Made by a program: the position numbers and the translations under genes. Under the pieces are notes generated by a model that saw nothing but the letters and a program-made list of their open reading frames with translations, did not search any database and was not told the DNA's origin. A stretch of DNA of 64,000 nucleotides from Isoetes taiwanensis. Its lineage: Eukaryota > Streptophyta > Lycopodiopsida > Isoetales > Isoetaceae. Each line of letters opens with the position of its first letter. Positions within the stretch are counted from its first letter, which is position 1. This document shows, one piece after another, positions 22,371-34,629 of this stretch. The stretch is taken from contig JAJEKV010000023.1 in assembly GCA_021234155.1 (NCBI GenBank), positions 7,416,009-7,480,008 on the forward strand, read 5' to 3'.

Positions 22371-22865
22371 CAATTATCCTTCAGCTGACAATATTTATGC
22401 TGTCTTGAACTATGTTTAACTATCAGCAAGTATATTTGATTTTGAAAAAGAGGGCTTCCCTGTTGCCTTACATGCTGGTCATTATCTTTTATGGAGTTGA
22501 AGAGAGCATTGTAATATTAATTATCAATTTTTTTTTTTTTTTTGAAGGAACGAGATGATTTTTTCATTAATTAAGGAAAAACATACAAAATCCTGTTAAG
22601 TCCCATCGAGGCTTAACAAGGCACAATATGATAGTAGGTGACAATATAATTATCCACACAGATGTTTATAAAAGTATCCGGCCAGAATAAGCTTGAAGAT
22701 ATGAAGATTCTTCACAGCAGCAAATGTATCAAAATAGGTAGCCACTTTTGCAAGAATTCACATAGAACGCCCGAGCATGTTGGTGAATAGAAAAAGAGAT
22801 GCATCCCTGTATTGCCCTTTTGTTGTCACTACTAAAACCTGCACATACAAACAGAAATATTGCAA
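22371..22865. other. 3' region of minus-strand gene and poly(T) tract
   Basis: A run of about 20 T at 22531-22549, that is poly(A) on the minus strand, lies about 320 bp downstream of the stop of the minus-strand gene at 22866. It could be the 3' end of a retroposed sequence. 22371-22530 shows nothing recognised. Confidence 0.4.
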
Positions 22866-23419
22866 TCATAAAGAGGCCATAGTGCTGACTTTTGCTAAGA
22901 TCCTTGTTGATGGGATGGTAGGAATAATGGGGCAATTGGGATCATCAGACTGGAAGAGGATATTGAAGCGGGTTGTGAAATTACTAGTTGTATCCAGAGT
23001 GTATGAGTATTCTTTCCACAACTGGTCTTTGATCAGTCTATAATAATCTTGCTGTACCATGAGCAGAATAAGATTGCCATAAGCATCAGCTAGCATCCTG
23101 TGCGTATAGTATAGTTCTCTGTATCTCAAGAATTGCCTTTCTGTAAATTCATGGTGATGCTTTTCCATGAACCTAAATAAGTAGACTGTTTGCATCACTT
23201 CTCTTGAGAAGATTGAAGCCCATAACCTTTCCGATTTTGTCCTAACCTCCTCATCATCTACTACCTGCTTATGTGTCCAATGATTATGTGGAGGATAGCA
23301 GACTTGATGCTCATGTATTCTGTGTTCACCATATCTGGCCACTTCATTTCTCAAAGAGGCCCCATCCTTAGTGACAAAGTATCTGTTTGTATGTGGACCT
23401 CTGCATAACTCCATGTATC
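22866..23419 (-). CDS. Unrecognised plant gene, terminal coding exon
   Basis: A 182-codon frame from ATG 23414 follows an acceptor-like TTTGCTTAG at 23420, so it is probably an internal or last exon and the true start may be upstream. It reads MELCRGPHTNRYF, IHEHQVCYPPHNHWTHKQ, ERLWASIFSREVMQ, HEFTERQFLRYRELYYTHRM and LADAYGNLILLMVQQDYYRL, and ends TMASL-stop. Aromatic- and His-rich, with no signal peptide or membrane segment. A frameshifted paralogue on the opposite strand (35629-36499) shares about half of its residues and the same exon border and 3' intron remnant, which shows that the frame is real. I do not recognise the family; CRGPHT resembles the SAD-domain motif of threonyl-tRNA synthetases, but nothing else fits. 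Confidence 0.6.
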
Positions 23420-24499
23420 CTAAGCAAAAAAAACTCAGTTAGCATTTGTAAATGTGAGCCTGGAAATGAACAAAAGATGATACCCCACAAATTCACCAAT
23501 TTGATCCCAACACCTGTCATAATTGTCAGCAAATAATTTCCTCGTTTGCATTTTAGATGTAAATTTATGGTTGTATGCTGCAACTTGATGCATTTATGGG
23601 TCTGTACTGGAGAATAACAGGCTATCAAATTGTACAGGGCTTCCAATAGAGTAATTCCAAATCAGAAGGATTCATTGATCTTGAGCCAATTATCTTGATG
23701 CTCTTTTGCCATGCAAAACAACTATTATGATCTTTATCTTCAGGAAAAACAAGCATCTACATGCAAAATTGTAGCGTGAAGCTTCATGTCCCACAAAGGC
23801 AATGGGAGTACATTCTACTATCAGATTACTTGTTCATGTGACCCAATTACTGGCATGCATCTAGTAGATGAGCTTCTTTTAAAGGGGTTAAATGGAGGCC
23901 TGATTATCAATTTTCTTTAGCCAATATGCGCCGCAGTGTGATCACATTTAGACATAGAAGTACTGGCAGCTACATAGCCATGACCATTCTTGCACTTGCC
24001 ACATGGGTCTCATACTTCTGCTGAATGTCATAGAGTCATCTACATTGTGTATGGCTTATGTCAAGACCCCATGGGGTGGGGTTGTGTTTTCACGACTGAC
24101 TTGTTCCTCATAAACTTCTTCAGAAACCAACAAATAATGGCCAATATAATGGTATTTTTGGGTCAGAGAGCTAAAAGCTACTAAGTGGAAGTCCTCATTA
24201 ACTAATTAAATACATGTTTAGTACAGAATGTTTATTCTGCATATTCAGCACTTTCCCCGTGCGAGATTGCAACTTACTAAGATGTTTTTTCTTTCTCCTT
24301 TAATCTGGAAATGTTGAATACCATGAAGTGTTGTTATAGCCATCATTGGTGGACTTTAGCCAGTCTTGTTGCAGGAGGAAAAACTTCACTTCCTATTTTC
24401 ATTAGCTTGTTGAAATTGGTCTCATATACCTATTTGATCCAATGCCAAATTGACATGTTTACGGACAAGTTAACTACCTGGAATTCTCTTGTAGAACTT
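23420..24499. other. No supported gene
   Basis: Presumed intron or upstream DNA of the minus-strand gene, then AT-rich sequence. No domain or repeat recognised. Confidence 0.4.
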
Positions 24500-24740
24500 G
24501 GGAGTTAGGAAGGGTGAAGCAAGTGCTGTTACACGCAACCTCCTCAGCAGCTTAGATTCCAGGCTTGCCCCAAGGAGGTCCAAGAACCATCACCACTCTC
24601 TTCATCAAAGTCAACTGGCTGCTTCTTCACTAGGAAATATTCCTCAAGCCAAAAACGATCAAACAGCAGTCTGTCACCAAAGAAGCACATTTTTCGCAAT
24701 GGACATCTGGTTCACGACCATAGAGATCATACAATAGGCC
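24500..24740 (-). other. Coding-like minus-strand stretch, unidentified
   Basis: Minus frames read LYDLYGREPDVHCEKCASLV, then after a one-base slip LEEYFLVKKQPVDFDEESGD and GSWTSLGQAWNLSC. Composition looks protein-coding and the slip resembles a decayed exon. I cannot name the family. Confidence 0.35.
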
Positions 24741-26466
24741 TTATGGCAGTCTGCATGCTGCGTTGGTCAACTTTATATGAGGAACACAAGCGAACACTCT
24801 TTAGTGCCATATCCATGATTTTTCCCCTAAAACACCTTAAATGATGTTGGATTCTTTGAAGCCTAAAGGCTTTATAGGACTACAATTCAGGAGATAAGCT
24901 GCAAGTGGACACTACTTTCCCAAAAATATAGCCTCTGGAGTTCATTTTCTCCTTTCGACGAGATCATTTTGCTGTGTATATAGAGCGGACTCAGCTGTCT
25001 CAAGATGCCCTGCTCATCTAATAAGCAGAAAATTCCTTGCTGGCATGCTCCCAAAGAGATTTTCATGTTTCCTTTAGATGTCTTGTTCAGCTAGATAGGC
25101 ATAAATTTATTTGGGGGAAAACTCCCCATCTCTGTCCTAAACTTCCGTGTTCTCTGCTTAAACATTTAGACGATTGAGAAATTTTGATTCGTATTAAAAT
25201 CAAGTCATCATAGCGAAGTGCCACAAGTCTCCGTTTTTGTCCGTAAAACAGAAACAGTACATGACATCTATGCATTCCTTTGGAAAGAGCTTGGCAAGAC
25301 AAGGTGCGTTATGGTATGATGAATGCATCCATGGTATGATGCATTATTTCCTTGGAAAAAGTGTCAATAAGTTGAAGGCTGCTCATGAAAGTCTTTTGCC
25401 CTTGACTGTACACATTCCCAATACCAGAAAGTGAAAGATGGCTTTCTGTCCACCTCAGCCGATATAACTTATATCCTAGTAAGCCTATACGTGTTAAGAT
25501 CAGCAACTCGTCCACTTCAGCACATAAATTTATTCTTCATATTTCCAATACATCTAATAATACACCTGAAACAACATTCTCACTAACTTGAGGCTCCAAT
25601 CCTGATCATCAACCAGTCAACAGTTTAGTTCTTTCAAGTTGCGAACGGACTTATCGCAAACATTCCTAGAAGACCCAATGTGCTTGAGCACTATATTGGT
25701 ATCAAATTGGTATCAAATAGAATGACTGTAAGTGACCGTAGCACCACAGAACGCCTAAGATTTATTAATGATTATGGAAGACCCATAGTGTCTATGAGAC
25801 TAGAAGCATTGGAAAATCCATATGGTTTATGAGACCGAAAACATAAAAATTGTGGATGTGCAAGGAGGGTATTGGTCTCTCTTTGCTATGGAGGAGAAAA
25901 CCAGCCAGCTAATAGAAAATGTGTTTTTAGGTCTAGGATTTCCATATGGATAAGTAGGACAATGATTTTGACATAATAGGGATGCACTACTAGTCTTCCC
26001 TTTGTGAAAGAAAAAAGCAATAAAATGGTGTCTTTTAGTCCTCACTCTTACTAAAAAAAAAAAAAAAAAAAAAAACATTGGTCTTTGAAAACTTTATCTT
26101 ACCATCATTGAATATTTATGAATTTTATATATGAGATGATGGAATGGTAAAGGAGTTGTTATATGTGGGATGATAAATGTCCATCCTTTAAGAAATAAAA
26201 TAACCACTATAAAGAATTTGATGACAAATATTTGCTAAATATGACAAATAAAGTTTGACATCTGTTACTAGATGCTCCCTTGGGTGTTACTAGAGGAGGG
26301 TACAAAGGCATCTAATAGATGCGCTCCTCTTTTTCCAAACATTTTTCTAGGATGTTCATCTTGAGGATCCTGACAATTTAGGTTATCTTTTTGGACCCAG
26401 AGCTACATTTTCCTACTCATTCGTTGCAAGGTTTGGGTTAAAGCATGGTATAGTGTCTTATTTTAG
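24741..26466. other. No supported gene; poly(A) tract
   Basis: Several short frames on the plus strand with no domain. A run of about 22 A at 26053-26075 could be the tail of a plus-strand retroposon occupying some of 25000-26050; no start or target duplication was found. TTGGTATCAAA is repeated in tandem near 25697. Confidence 0.35.
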
Positions 26467-26644
26467 TTGTCCCCCTGTCCCCCCCTAATTAGTTCGAAAA
26501 TTAGTTCGAAAGGTAGTTAGCCACTTACCTATTTTCGTTTCTTGCTTCAACCACCACCGCCCGCCCGAGAGAATTCAAAATTTGGGGGAGAATTTTCGGT
26601 GCACCATCACTGATCACTGATGAAGAAGAATGTATGGACTTTCT

Positions 26645-26975
26645 CCTAAGATTTGGGTCTGACAGAAGATCAAATTCGGCCTTACAAGAATGTAGAGCCT
26701 TTTTGCATACTTTCTTTCGAAGACAAAATTTCGGGTCTGTTGCTTTGCTTTGAATCCAAGATTTCTTTCATTGTAATTTGATTTCAATAGACATGACTTT
26801 GCGTTGTTTTTTATTTGCATGTACCTTTGGTTTCCTTAAAATTTTTCGGGTCTCTTATTATTTGCAGAAGATCAAATTCGAATTTCAAGAATGTAAGGCC
26901 TCTTGAAATTTCGTTTGAAGACTAAAATTTGGGTATGTTGCCATTCAAAGTTTGCTTTTAATCACAGATTATTCT
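26645..26975 (+). repeat. Diverged direct repeat upstream of transposase
   Basis: Unit GCAGAAGATCAAATTCG...CAAGAATGTA..GCCT...TCGAAGAC..AAATTTCGGGT occurs at about 26658 and again at about 26866, roughly 210 bp apart. Probably in the 5' region of the transposase element. Confidence 0.5.
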
Positions 26976-27245
26976 CATTCTAGCAATTAAAATTGATTGT
27001 AGTGCTCTCTTTGTTTTGTGTTTGATTTGCATGTAGATTTGGTTTCCTTCTTGTAATCATCCATAAAAATATATCCGGCATGCATTCAAGAGCCATGCAT
27101 GAAAAATATATCCGGTTTAATGTGGTGAATTCTGATTTTTTTTTTTTTTGGCATATTGAAGACTTAAAGTATTACGCTATGTAATTCCTTTTCTATATGA
27201 TACTTTCTTACGTCTCGTTAATTTTGTAAGCAGGGACTATTATAG

Positions 27246-30200
27246 GTGCGAAGGTGGCGTTTGCGAGCAATCAAGATGGAAGAAGTGGAGCAAAGAAACT
27301 TTATGGGAAAGAGGAAGAGGACAAGAGAGCAGGAGACTCTAAAGAAGAGGAAACAAAGAAAGAGAAAAAAAGAAGAGAAGAATGCTTTGATGCTGGAGTC
27401 CAAAGCTTATGCCAATCAAGTGAGTAAACAAAAGATTGTGTCTAATCTAGTGTTCTCATTCAAAAGGCAAGTTTGTCAAATGGATTTGGAAGATAAAAGG
27501 GAAGTGCTAAATGATTTCTTGAAGCACAAAGAAATGAAGGATGTCACTGCTGATCACTTGAAGGATTCAGAAGTCAAAAGCCATGTGATTGAGAACATTC
27601 GAGAATCTATTCAGACTATAAAAGGATCTAGTAGTTTAGATTCTATGGCTGCAAGAAGAAGTGTACTTGCCATGTCTATTGGGAAGGAGACTTTAAATCA
27701 AGCTATTAGCAAGAGAAGTTTGGGAAAAGTTTTGGGAGTCCATCCTAGATGTATTGCGCAGACCAAGGAAAAACGTAAAGAAGTGGAGTTTAATAAGGAG
27801 GGATGGGTATATTTTAGAAGGTCACGGAGGTTTGATTTAATTGACAAATATGTCATCGAACTGGTTCAAAGTTTTTGGGACACAAATACAAGAGTTTCCC
27901 CTAATGCAAAGGATGTGAAGTTCAAAGACCGAAAAGAAATGTGAAGGAGGAACATGCTACACATTATCCGGAGGATACTCAGTGCAAATTATCTTTTGTT
28001 GATTTTTGGTGATATGTGCATCATTTGTAGATGTAGTTGTTGTTGCAAAATTTTATGTAGATGTAGTTGGTGTTGCAAAATGCAAGGTTTGAAGTACAGT
28101 TCTTAATATGCAACTTAAACATTTCGAGCTGCTGCAGCTTGGTGGTCGAGATTCAACTTAGGTTGTTAGTCCGCAGCTTGATGTTGCGCTTAGTGTTTGA
28201 GCTCCATTACATAGTTTCAGTTTGTGTTGCAGAGAGCATGTTAAATAGTTAGACTACAGTTAGTGTTTCAGCAAGTGTTCGAGTTATGTCAGTGGTTGCA
28301 GTTTGTGATTATGTTTGTTGCAGTTACAGTTGGTGTTGCAGTTATGACCATTAGTTGCAGGTTGTATGTTTGTAGTTTGTGTTTCTGTTGTCATAGTGAG
28401 TTACAGTGGCAGTTTATAGTTGCAGTTAGAGTAGAGTTACATGTTCATGTGTACTTGTTATTTGACATGCTACTCACATATTTCTTGATTATGTTTTGCA
28501 GTCAGAGATGTTCATTAAATTCAAAGAGCAAAGACCCATAAATTACAATTGGCCAAAGAGCATTTGAAAAACTAAAACCATGGTATGTAATAAAATTGAA
28601 ACAGTTCAATTCATGTTGTTGCATTCATCATGTGAGACTGTAGATGCTCTTGGATGGCTTAAATTCACTTAGAAATATGCATGTAGAATGTTGCACCTGT
28701 GCATGTGAGGTATGCCAATCTACAGGCCAACTATGTGCTGCCAAGACTAAGAAGTATAAGTCAACCACTCAGCTCTGGCAATCCATATTGTGTCCTAAAG
28801 AAGAAAATCAAGAATTCCACAAGAAAGATTGCATTTATGGAGATTGTGAGCAAGGTGGTGTGTCTCTCGCTACTGCAGTGTCCTCTAGAGTTGTCCGAAG
28901 AAGGATTTGTGAGTTGGGAGTACTGGGATTATGAGGAAGGAGGTAAGGATAAGTGGGGGAAACCCAAGAAAGTACTCCAACATCTGTGGAGGAAAACAAA
29001 ACCAAAAGATCTTATGCACACATTGATTGACAGATTGGCAAAGTTTCCAAAGGTGCACAGCTTTAGGCACAAATGGCAAGCGATGCAGTTTAGGGATATG
29101 TTAGACAACCTCCCTTTTGGGGTTATTGTATCCGTAGTAGACTTTGCGAGAGAACTTCACAATTCGATTCTGCGGATCAAGTTCAATCTGCGTCTTGGAC
29201 AAGCAAACAAAGTCACCATTCTTGTACAAATCACATACTATTTGGAGCCTTCATCGGTGATGTCATCAAGGACACCCATTACTATATATCCGATGATACA
29301 AAACATGACACACCTGTTCGGTCCAAAGATGCATTTATGATGCATCACGAATTCATGAAAGAACAGGGGCATACATCCAAAAAGCATTGGGTATTTTCGG
29401 ATGGAGCCGCATCCCAATTCAAAGCTGCCCGCCATTCTATTTTGTAGGAAGGTATTCTCATGAGACACTCATTGAAATGATGTGGAATTTTTTCGGCTCC
29501 AATCACGGCAAAGGGGAGCATGATGGGAAGGCTGCAGAGTTGAAACGGTAGCTAAGGGAGATGATGAAGAGATCACAACAAAAAGTAGAATGTGTTCTGA
29601 TATTGTGAATATAGCCGGGGAGAATTTCCCACTGCTGTTGTTGCTCCATCTTCAAGTGTGAACAAGAAACCAAGAAGAAGGTCGTTTTGGGAAGTGAAAA
29701 ATGTGGATAGAAAGAATGCATGGGGTCTTTGAGGATCGTGGAGGACACGAGGAACATTCATTACGTGCATGCATTTAACTTAGCATCTCCTACGCAATTG
29801 CATATAAGGCGTTTATCTTGTTTTTGTGCATATTGCCTTGATGCACAATGGGAGAAGTGTCTGAACAAGGAATATGTAGATGATTGAGAGCTCGTAGTTG
29901 TTGAGCCAAGCAAGGCTATAGCTGATGAATACGAGTTGCTTGTAGATCTGAAAAGAGCTCTATTTTCCGAGATGCAAACCGTGTTGAGTGATTTGGTAAG
30001 GGAAGGAGATAACTTCATTTGTCGCAGCTCAAAGGACAATGATGAGGACACTTTATTTTGGATATTATTGTGTACGAAAGAGAAATATGTGGTTCAGACA
30101 GATTTTGAAGCCTATGGGAATTGGTTTTATAAAGGGGAAGAAGTTTTAGAGGGAACTTACTACAAAAAAGTCCCAAGATCGCTTACAGGTTACACTTTAT

Positions 30201-30246
30201 GTTCTAACGAGCCAAAAGGCATTGTTTATGCTACCCAAGTTTGCTC
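27246..30246 (+). pseudogene. DDE-type transposase gene, decayed
   Basis: First exon 27246-27944 starts with a Lys/Arg-rich, nuclear-signal-like segment (KRKRTREQETLKKRKQRKRK) and extends with one frameshift to HYPEDTQ near 28002. An intron with GTTGCAGTT-type low complexity follows (about 28004-28500). Exon two has a Cys-rich block (CCTCACEVC near 28694, YGDCEQGGVSL), then HSFRHKWQAMQF and SVVDFARELHNS (candidate first Asp), GDVIKDTHYYISDD, HWVFSDGAASQFK (candidate second Asp), WNFFGSNHGKGEHDGKAAEL (candidate Glu) and a C-terminal domain 29936-30240 (SSKDNDEDTLFWILL, YYKKVPRSLTGYTL). The order D...FSDG-Q-K...HGKGE-DG matches a large family of eukaryotic transposon-borne proteins. Frameshifts and stops (for example 28635, 29445, 29550) make it inactive. 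Element ends are not defined; the right end meets an R2 repeat. Confidence 0.65.
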
Positions 30247-30480
30247 AATATGTAGCATAATAACAGGGGGTTTTTTTTATGTTTTTGTACGCTTTTCACA
30301 AAGGTTTTCCTAAGATTTCATGGTGTATTCAAATGGATGTACTAATGCGTACATCTAGAGTGCACCATTTCTTAGCCGTTGATTTAACTTTTTTTTTTTC
30401 AATGGTCTAACATCCAAGGGCTCACAACAAAAGCCCTCTTTTTATTTTAGGGGCTGAACATGCAAGCCTTGATAGCATTT
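30245..30480. repeat. R2 dispersed repeat, copy 2
   Basis: Same family and strand as 3125-3455. It begins exactly where transposase similarity stops and is followed by a condensin fragment. Confidence 0.7.
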
Positions 30481-30550
30481 CAGGGCAAGCATCGAAAAGA
30501 CCATTTTAGGGTTTTCAGGGCAAGCATCGAAAAGACCATTTTAGGGTTTT
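30481..30550. repeat. 35-bp exact tandem duplication
   Basis: The unit starting CAGGGCAAGCATCGAAAAGA is present twice back to back (30481-30515, 30516-30550), identical. Confidence 0.9.
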
Positions 30551-30825
30551 ATTCCTTCTTCGATTCTATTTTTTTTTTTGCAGGGATCGGCAGGTGAAGG
30601 CAAAGGATGAACTCCTTAGTCGGACGAGAGGTTGGGTCTGGTGGGTGTATGAAATCAAAGCCAGTTTCAACAGCTTGCAGCAACAAGGCAGATTTAGAGT
30701 TTGCTTTTGTTTGTGCAGGTAGTAGCAGAAAGAGATTCCGGGATGTTTGTTTTAGATGCTGGCGCTCTTGGTAAAGGTCGGGCCTGTATATAAGGGCAGT
30801 GATATTAAACTTGAGTTGCTTGCAG

Positions 30826-31110
30826 CCACATTTAATGGGAAAAGGGTTGCAACCCCAATTACCAAGTCGCCATGGCATGATGAGGGAAATGATATGTTTG
30901 GGAGCGATTTTGAAGATCCAGAGATTCGTGATCTAGTTGCTCAGCCTCGAAAGGTGGCAAACTTCATTGAACCAATTACGCCTGTGTTGCAAAAGTATGC
31001 TTAATTATATCATGTGGTGTGCAGGTAAGTAGCGTTGAGGTCAACTACGATAAAACATCAAAACAGGTTGATGTCCGCATTTTAAAGTCGTGTCTCTGGG
31101 ATCAACTTCA
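30826..31110 (+). pseudogene. Condensin subunit 2 (CAP-H/Barren) two-exon fragment
   Basis: CAP-H is the kleisin subunit of condensin I. Exon 30826-30953 follows TTGCTTGCAG and reads NDMFGSDFEDPEIRDLVAQP, then RK at a GT donor. After a 71-bp intron, exon 31025 to about 31110 reads SSVEVNYDKTSKQVDVRIL, then KSCLWDQLQ. These are the conserved VAQPRKV...VNYDKTSKQVDV...LW blocks of the C-terminal half. Reading is open with correct splicing, but no other CAP-H exons were found on either side, so it is an isolated captured or duplicated piece. It lies just after an R2 repeat, like the EPL exon at 10.4 kb. Confidence 0.75.
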
Positions 31111-32217
31111 GGCAAAGACCACAGTGTTTAGCAATCGCACTTCAATGTTTTGTGCTTAAATCAATTATTTTATGCACGTTTCTTGATTATAGGAACAGAA
31201 ATGCGCAAGTGAGGTATTGTTCGGACATTTGATGTGGAGCCTTACGTACCGATCGTCTCTTTTCTCTGCATATCTCAATTTTTTGCTACGACTTGGACCC
31301 CGACCTACCTTTCTGAAAGAACTTGTGGACGCTTACATGATTTCCGACCTTGTTCCCGAACAAACGGCAAGAATCGCCCGACACAAACACAAAGACTCGG
31401 ATCGAATCCAAATCCTTTCCATCCCATTCTCATCCTTATATTACTATAAGCCATATCCTTTTTGTATTGCGGGTTATCCAAAGCCATATTAGCTTTTGAA
31501 ATCCTTTCGGATAAGTCTTGGTCGTTTCTCGGTTGTTCCAAAGAATTTGCAATTGAAGAAATGCCATGAGGAGTGAGTAGCACTATCTTATTGTGTCGAA
31601 TTTACATACTATCTTATTGTGTCGAATTTACATGTTCGCTCATTCTCTCGCTTACCGCTTTCCGTAAGGAATTTCTTCCATTATTACTTGAAGTTTAATG
31701 ACGGAGGGTGGCAAAAAGCAATATCACTATATGCCATGTATGTTGCTTTCTCTGTGCCTAATACTCTAGCATATAAGACTCTACATTTCAGCTATCTTGG
31801 TTGGAGGTGGAAAGATGAAATGTAAAACATACTATACAAAAAATGATGTCAAATATTACCAGGGCCTCATTATATGCTACTGAGGATAATTTGTTTGCAA
31901 TAGAAGATGGCTTCCAAGAAATGATGTCAATATTAGCAAGGACCTATTATATGTCTTTAAAGCTGATTTGTTTACAACAAAAGATGGCTTCCAATTCATA
32001 TCGATAATTTGCATGACTCAACCAAAATTTATGTTGTAGTGAATGGAAAGTATTATTCTTTCATTTCTAGTCTAGTTTGTTTAACAAAATATACCACTCG
32101 CATACATGATTATCCTATATTAGCGTGTTGTGAAGGAGGTTGCTAGTTGGTAGAATTTTTCTGAGGACTTGCTATAGGACTAGGTTGCATACTTGTTCAG
32201 GACTAAGGTTGCACCCA
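31111..32217. other. No supported gene
   Basis: Open frames at 31217-31492 and 31619-31825 lack recognisable motifs. Two diverged copies of a block containing AAATGATGTCAA...AGATGGCTTCCAA occur near 31840-31930 and 31919-31995. Confidence 0.4.
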
Positions 32218-32540
32218 TCTAGGTTATATTAATGAGGCACAAGAAGTACTTGAAAAAATGGCCGAGAAGGATTGGGTATCATAGAATGTGATTCTTGCAA
32301 GATATGCTGAACATGAATTTCTCCTCAACGCAATTGAGCTCTAAGGAAATGCTTGGTCATGATTTGATTTTCTGAAATGCCACAGTTTATACATATGCCA
32401 GGCATGCATGAAGAGCTTAAAAAAGCTTAAATTATTTCTCAGCAGATGCCGGAAAGGGATGGGTTCAGATGGGTTTAGATGGACTGCCATGGTTGCAGTT
32501 TGCGCATTGAAGAAAAAACACTTAAATTGCACAAAAATTG
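32218..32540 (+). pseudogene. PPR protein fragment, decayed
   Basis: Reads HLGYINEAQEVLEKMAEKDW, VS-stop-NVILARYAEHEFLLNA, then in shifted frames MPERDGFRWV. This is the P/L/S pentatricopeptide pattern (A..VF..M.E.D.VSWN.+IA.YA.HG...A+.L). Stops and frameshifts show decay. No start, no C-terminal E/DYW domain. Confidence 0.6.
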
Positions 32541-32717
32541 ACTCTTTATATTGTGCTTAACTTATTGTTTTCAAGAATCAAATTATGTATGTATGCCATT
32601 CTAGACTTGTCTTCTGAAATTGGATTACATGCTCAAGTGTTTCTAAAGTTGTTATATGCATAAGTGTTTCTAAAATTGTTACATGCATATATGCCATCCT
32701 TAGTGCCTAAAGGCTTG

Positions 32718-32873
32718 TGTTAGGGCCCGAAGGGCCCAAAAATTTTTTTAATATAACAATCAACACACAACTACCATTAACATTATTAACACAAACCATT
32801 GCATTTAATACATTTAAATTAAAATCCCCCTTAAACCCCCTTTGGTTTGGGTGCATATTCACACGGGGGGTTA
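32718..32873 (+). repeat. R1 foldback, single left arm
   Basis: Carries GGGCCC-GAA-GGGCCC then AAAAATTTTTTT and an arm nearly identical to 21-171 (TTTGGTTTGGGTGCATATTC, ACACGGGGGGTTA), then stops. No loop or right arm, so this copy is truncated. Confidence 0.8.
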
Positions 32874-34140
32874 AATATTCAGTTACAGTTGGAATGTAGT
32901 TAGTGTTGCAGTTCCTGTACTTGAAGCTTTAAGTGAAACAAACAGATCGAAGGGTCTGATTTATATTGTGTGCAGCTATGATGTATGCTGTTATTAAGTT
33001 CTTGATGTTTGCTGCTGCATCATCAACAAACAGTTAATTTTTGAAGTCAAATTTTGGACTTCTATTGTACTGTTCTTTTTTCTTGAATAAAACAAATATC
33101 CCTCGCCCGGGTTTGGAAATATCGATTGGATGTGTATTTGTATTATCACTGCTTTTTTGATTTGGAAGGGCTCTAAGACAAAACTTCCCGATACAAAACA
33201 TGAACACTTATATTACAAAACATATTGGAACAAATCAGATTGCATACATAAAGTCCTCGCTCTAAATAGCACCGATACATCAAAAAAGGCCAACCCAAAA
33301 GGCCATGCAACCAAATTAGGCAAATATATTTATAAAAAGCATCTTTTCTGCTCCTAGCAGAATTCGCATGCATAGGAAGGACCCATCACTTCATACATGT
33401 ACCACTCTTGCTGGCGACTTCAGGTTTAGGGCAGATCCGGAAGGAAGTGAACCGTGAACCCTAGAAAAAAAACCAATGGTTATTGCTGGCGTATATCCCA
33501 CAAGCCTAACCCAAATGAAAGGGCTTCACATATAAGCAATTAAAAAATTATTTCTAGTAAATGGGTTAATGTGGGGGCATGGGATGCCTTCTTGATGCAC
33601 AGTTGTCTTGGACCTATGCACAAATTTAGGTTGGATTGGTTGTTCATGGACCCCTGGCACCCTGGAATCCATGAGCAGCCATTCCTTTTGCCAAATTTCC
33701 GTGAAACTATAGTTAATCTCATTGCTATCCTTTTGCAAAATTTTCGTGAAACTATAGCTAATCTCATTGCTAGTTAATACTGTGAACTTATTCACTACCT
33801 ATCTGTTACATAAGCGTGAAAATCTAGCTCCATTTCTTTAGCCATAATTCTGTGATCATCACTTGAATATGGTCTACATAAGTTTCATATGGTCAAATTG
33901 TTTTACATCACATAAGTTTCTACAATCTACATCACATAAGTTTTAGATTCGAATGTAAAGAATAAATTTATGTAGAACATTCTCTTTACGAAAAAAATCT
34001 AGGTATGCTTGCATGGGCTCGGGTTCCGAGGCAAGGACATTGATGGCACCTTTACTGCCGTTTCTATATAATGCCATTTTTTCGCGCGATTTTTTCGTCT
34101 TCCACTCACTTCCGACATCCAGTTCCTTGTTCTTCCCATT
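32874..34140. other. No supported gene
   Basis: Contains a two-copy imperfect tandem (CGTGAAACTATAG.TAATCTC at about 33700 and 33745). AT-rich; no domain or RNA gene recognised. Confidence 0.45.
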
Positions 34141-34176
34141 CAGATCACTCAGTCCTCCAATTTCTTCCAGAGAGAC

Positions 34177-34452
34177 ATGGCCAGGATCAAGTACACGGCC
34201 AGGAAGGCCGACGCAGAATCCTCCCCGGCTTCCTCCACTTCCAGCAATGGGGGCATGCAAATGACCTTTGTTGCTAAATTTTCATGCAGGGAAGTCAATC
34301 GAGTCATTGAGCAAGGAGCTAAAGTTTCTAAGAGAGTTCAGCAGTGGATTGACCGTGTTTTGCCTCATGAGGAGCGCCTTTTGCAGATGACCATGCAATC
34401 TGATGGACTTTATCTTTATGTGGAGCTGCAGATGCCCCCTCCTGATCACTAG
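34177..34452 (+). CDS. Small hypothetical protein with histone H3-like N-terminus
   Basis: 91-codon frame, start context AGAGACATGGCC. The N-terminus MARIKYTARKADAESS shares seven of the first ten post-Met residues with the histone H3 tail (ARTKQTARKS), and similar at the DNA level. The rest (FSCREVNRVIEQGAKVSKRV, RVLPHEERLLQM, SDGLYLYVELQMP) is not a histone fold. Many plant mobile-element proteins also start MARTK-like, so this may be a transposon-derived ORF. No splice partner or second copy found. Whether it is expressed is unknown. Confidence 0.35.
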   Translation: MARIKYTARKADAESSPASSTSSNGGMQMTFVAKFSCREVNRVIEQGAKVSKRVQQWIDRVLPHEERLLQMTMQSDGLYLYVELQMPPPDH

Positions 34453-34629
34453 CCAATATAATGTCCAGCAGCTTAGAGCTTGTTTTTTTTTTTTTTTTGT
34501 TTAAGGTTTAGAGCTTCGAGCTTGATTTTTTTTGTAAAGCATCCACCTGATGGTTTTCCTTCTATGTAGTACTGAAAACGTAAACTTTGTGTAATTTCGA
34601 GCTTGCTTTTCCTGTAAGACAACCACCTG

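Noticed and set aside
22866-23419. Threonyl-tRNA synthetase fragment suggested by CRGPHT
   Set aside because: Only the six-residue motif fits; the remaining 170 residues do not resemble ThrRS.
34177-34300. CENH3 or histone H3 gene
   Set aside because: Similarity ends after about ten residues; no alpha-N helix or histone fold follows.
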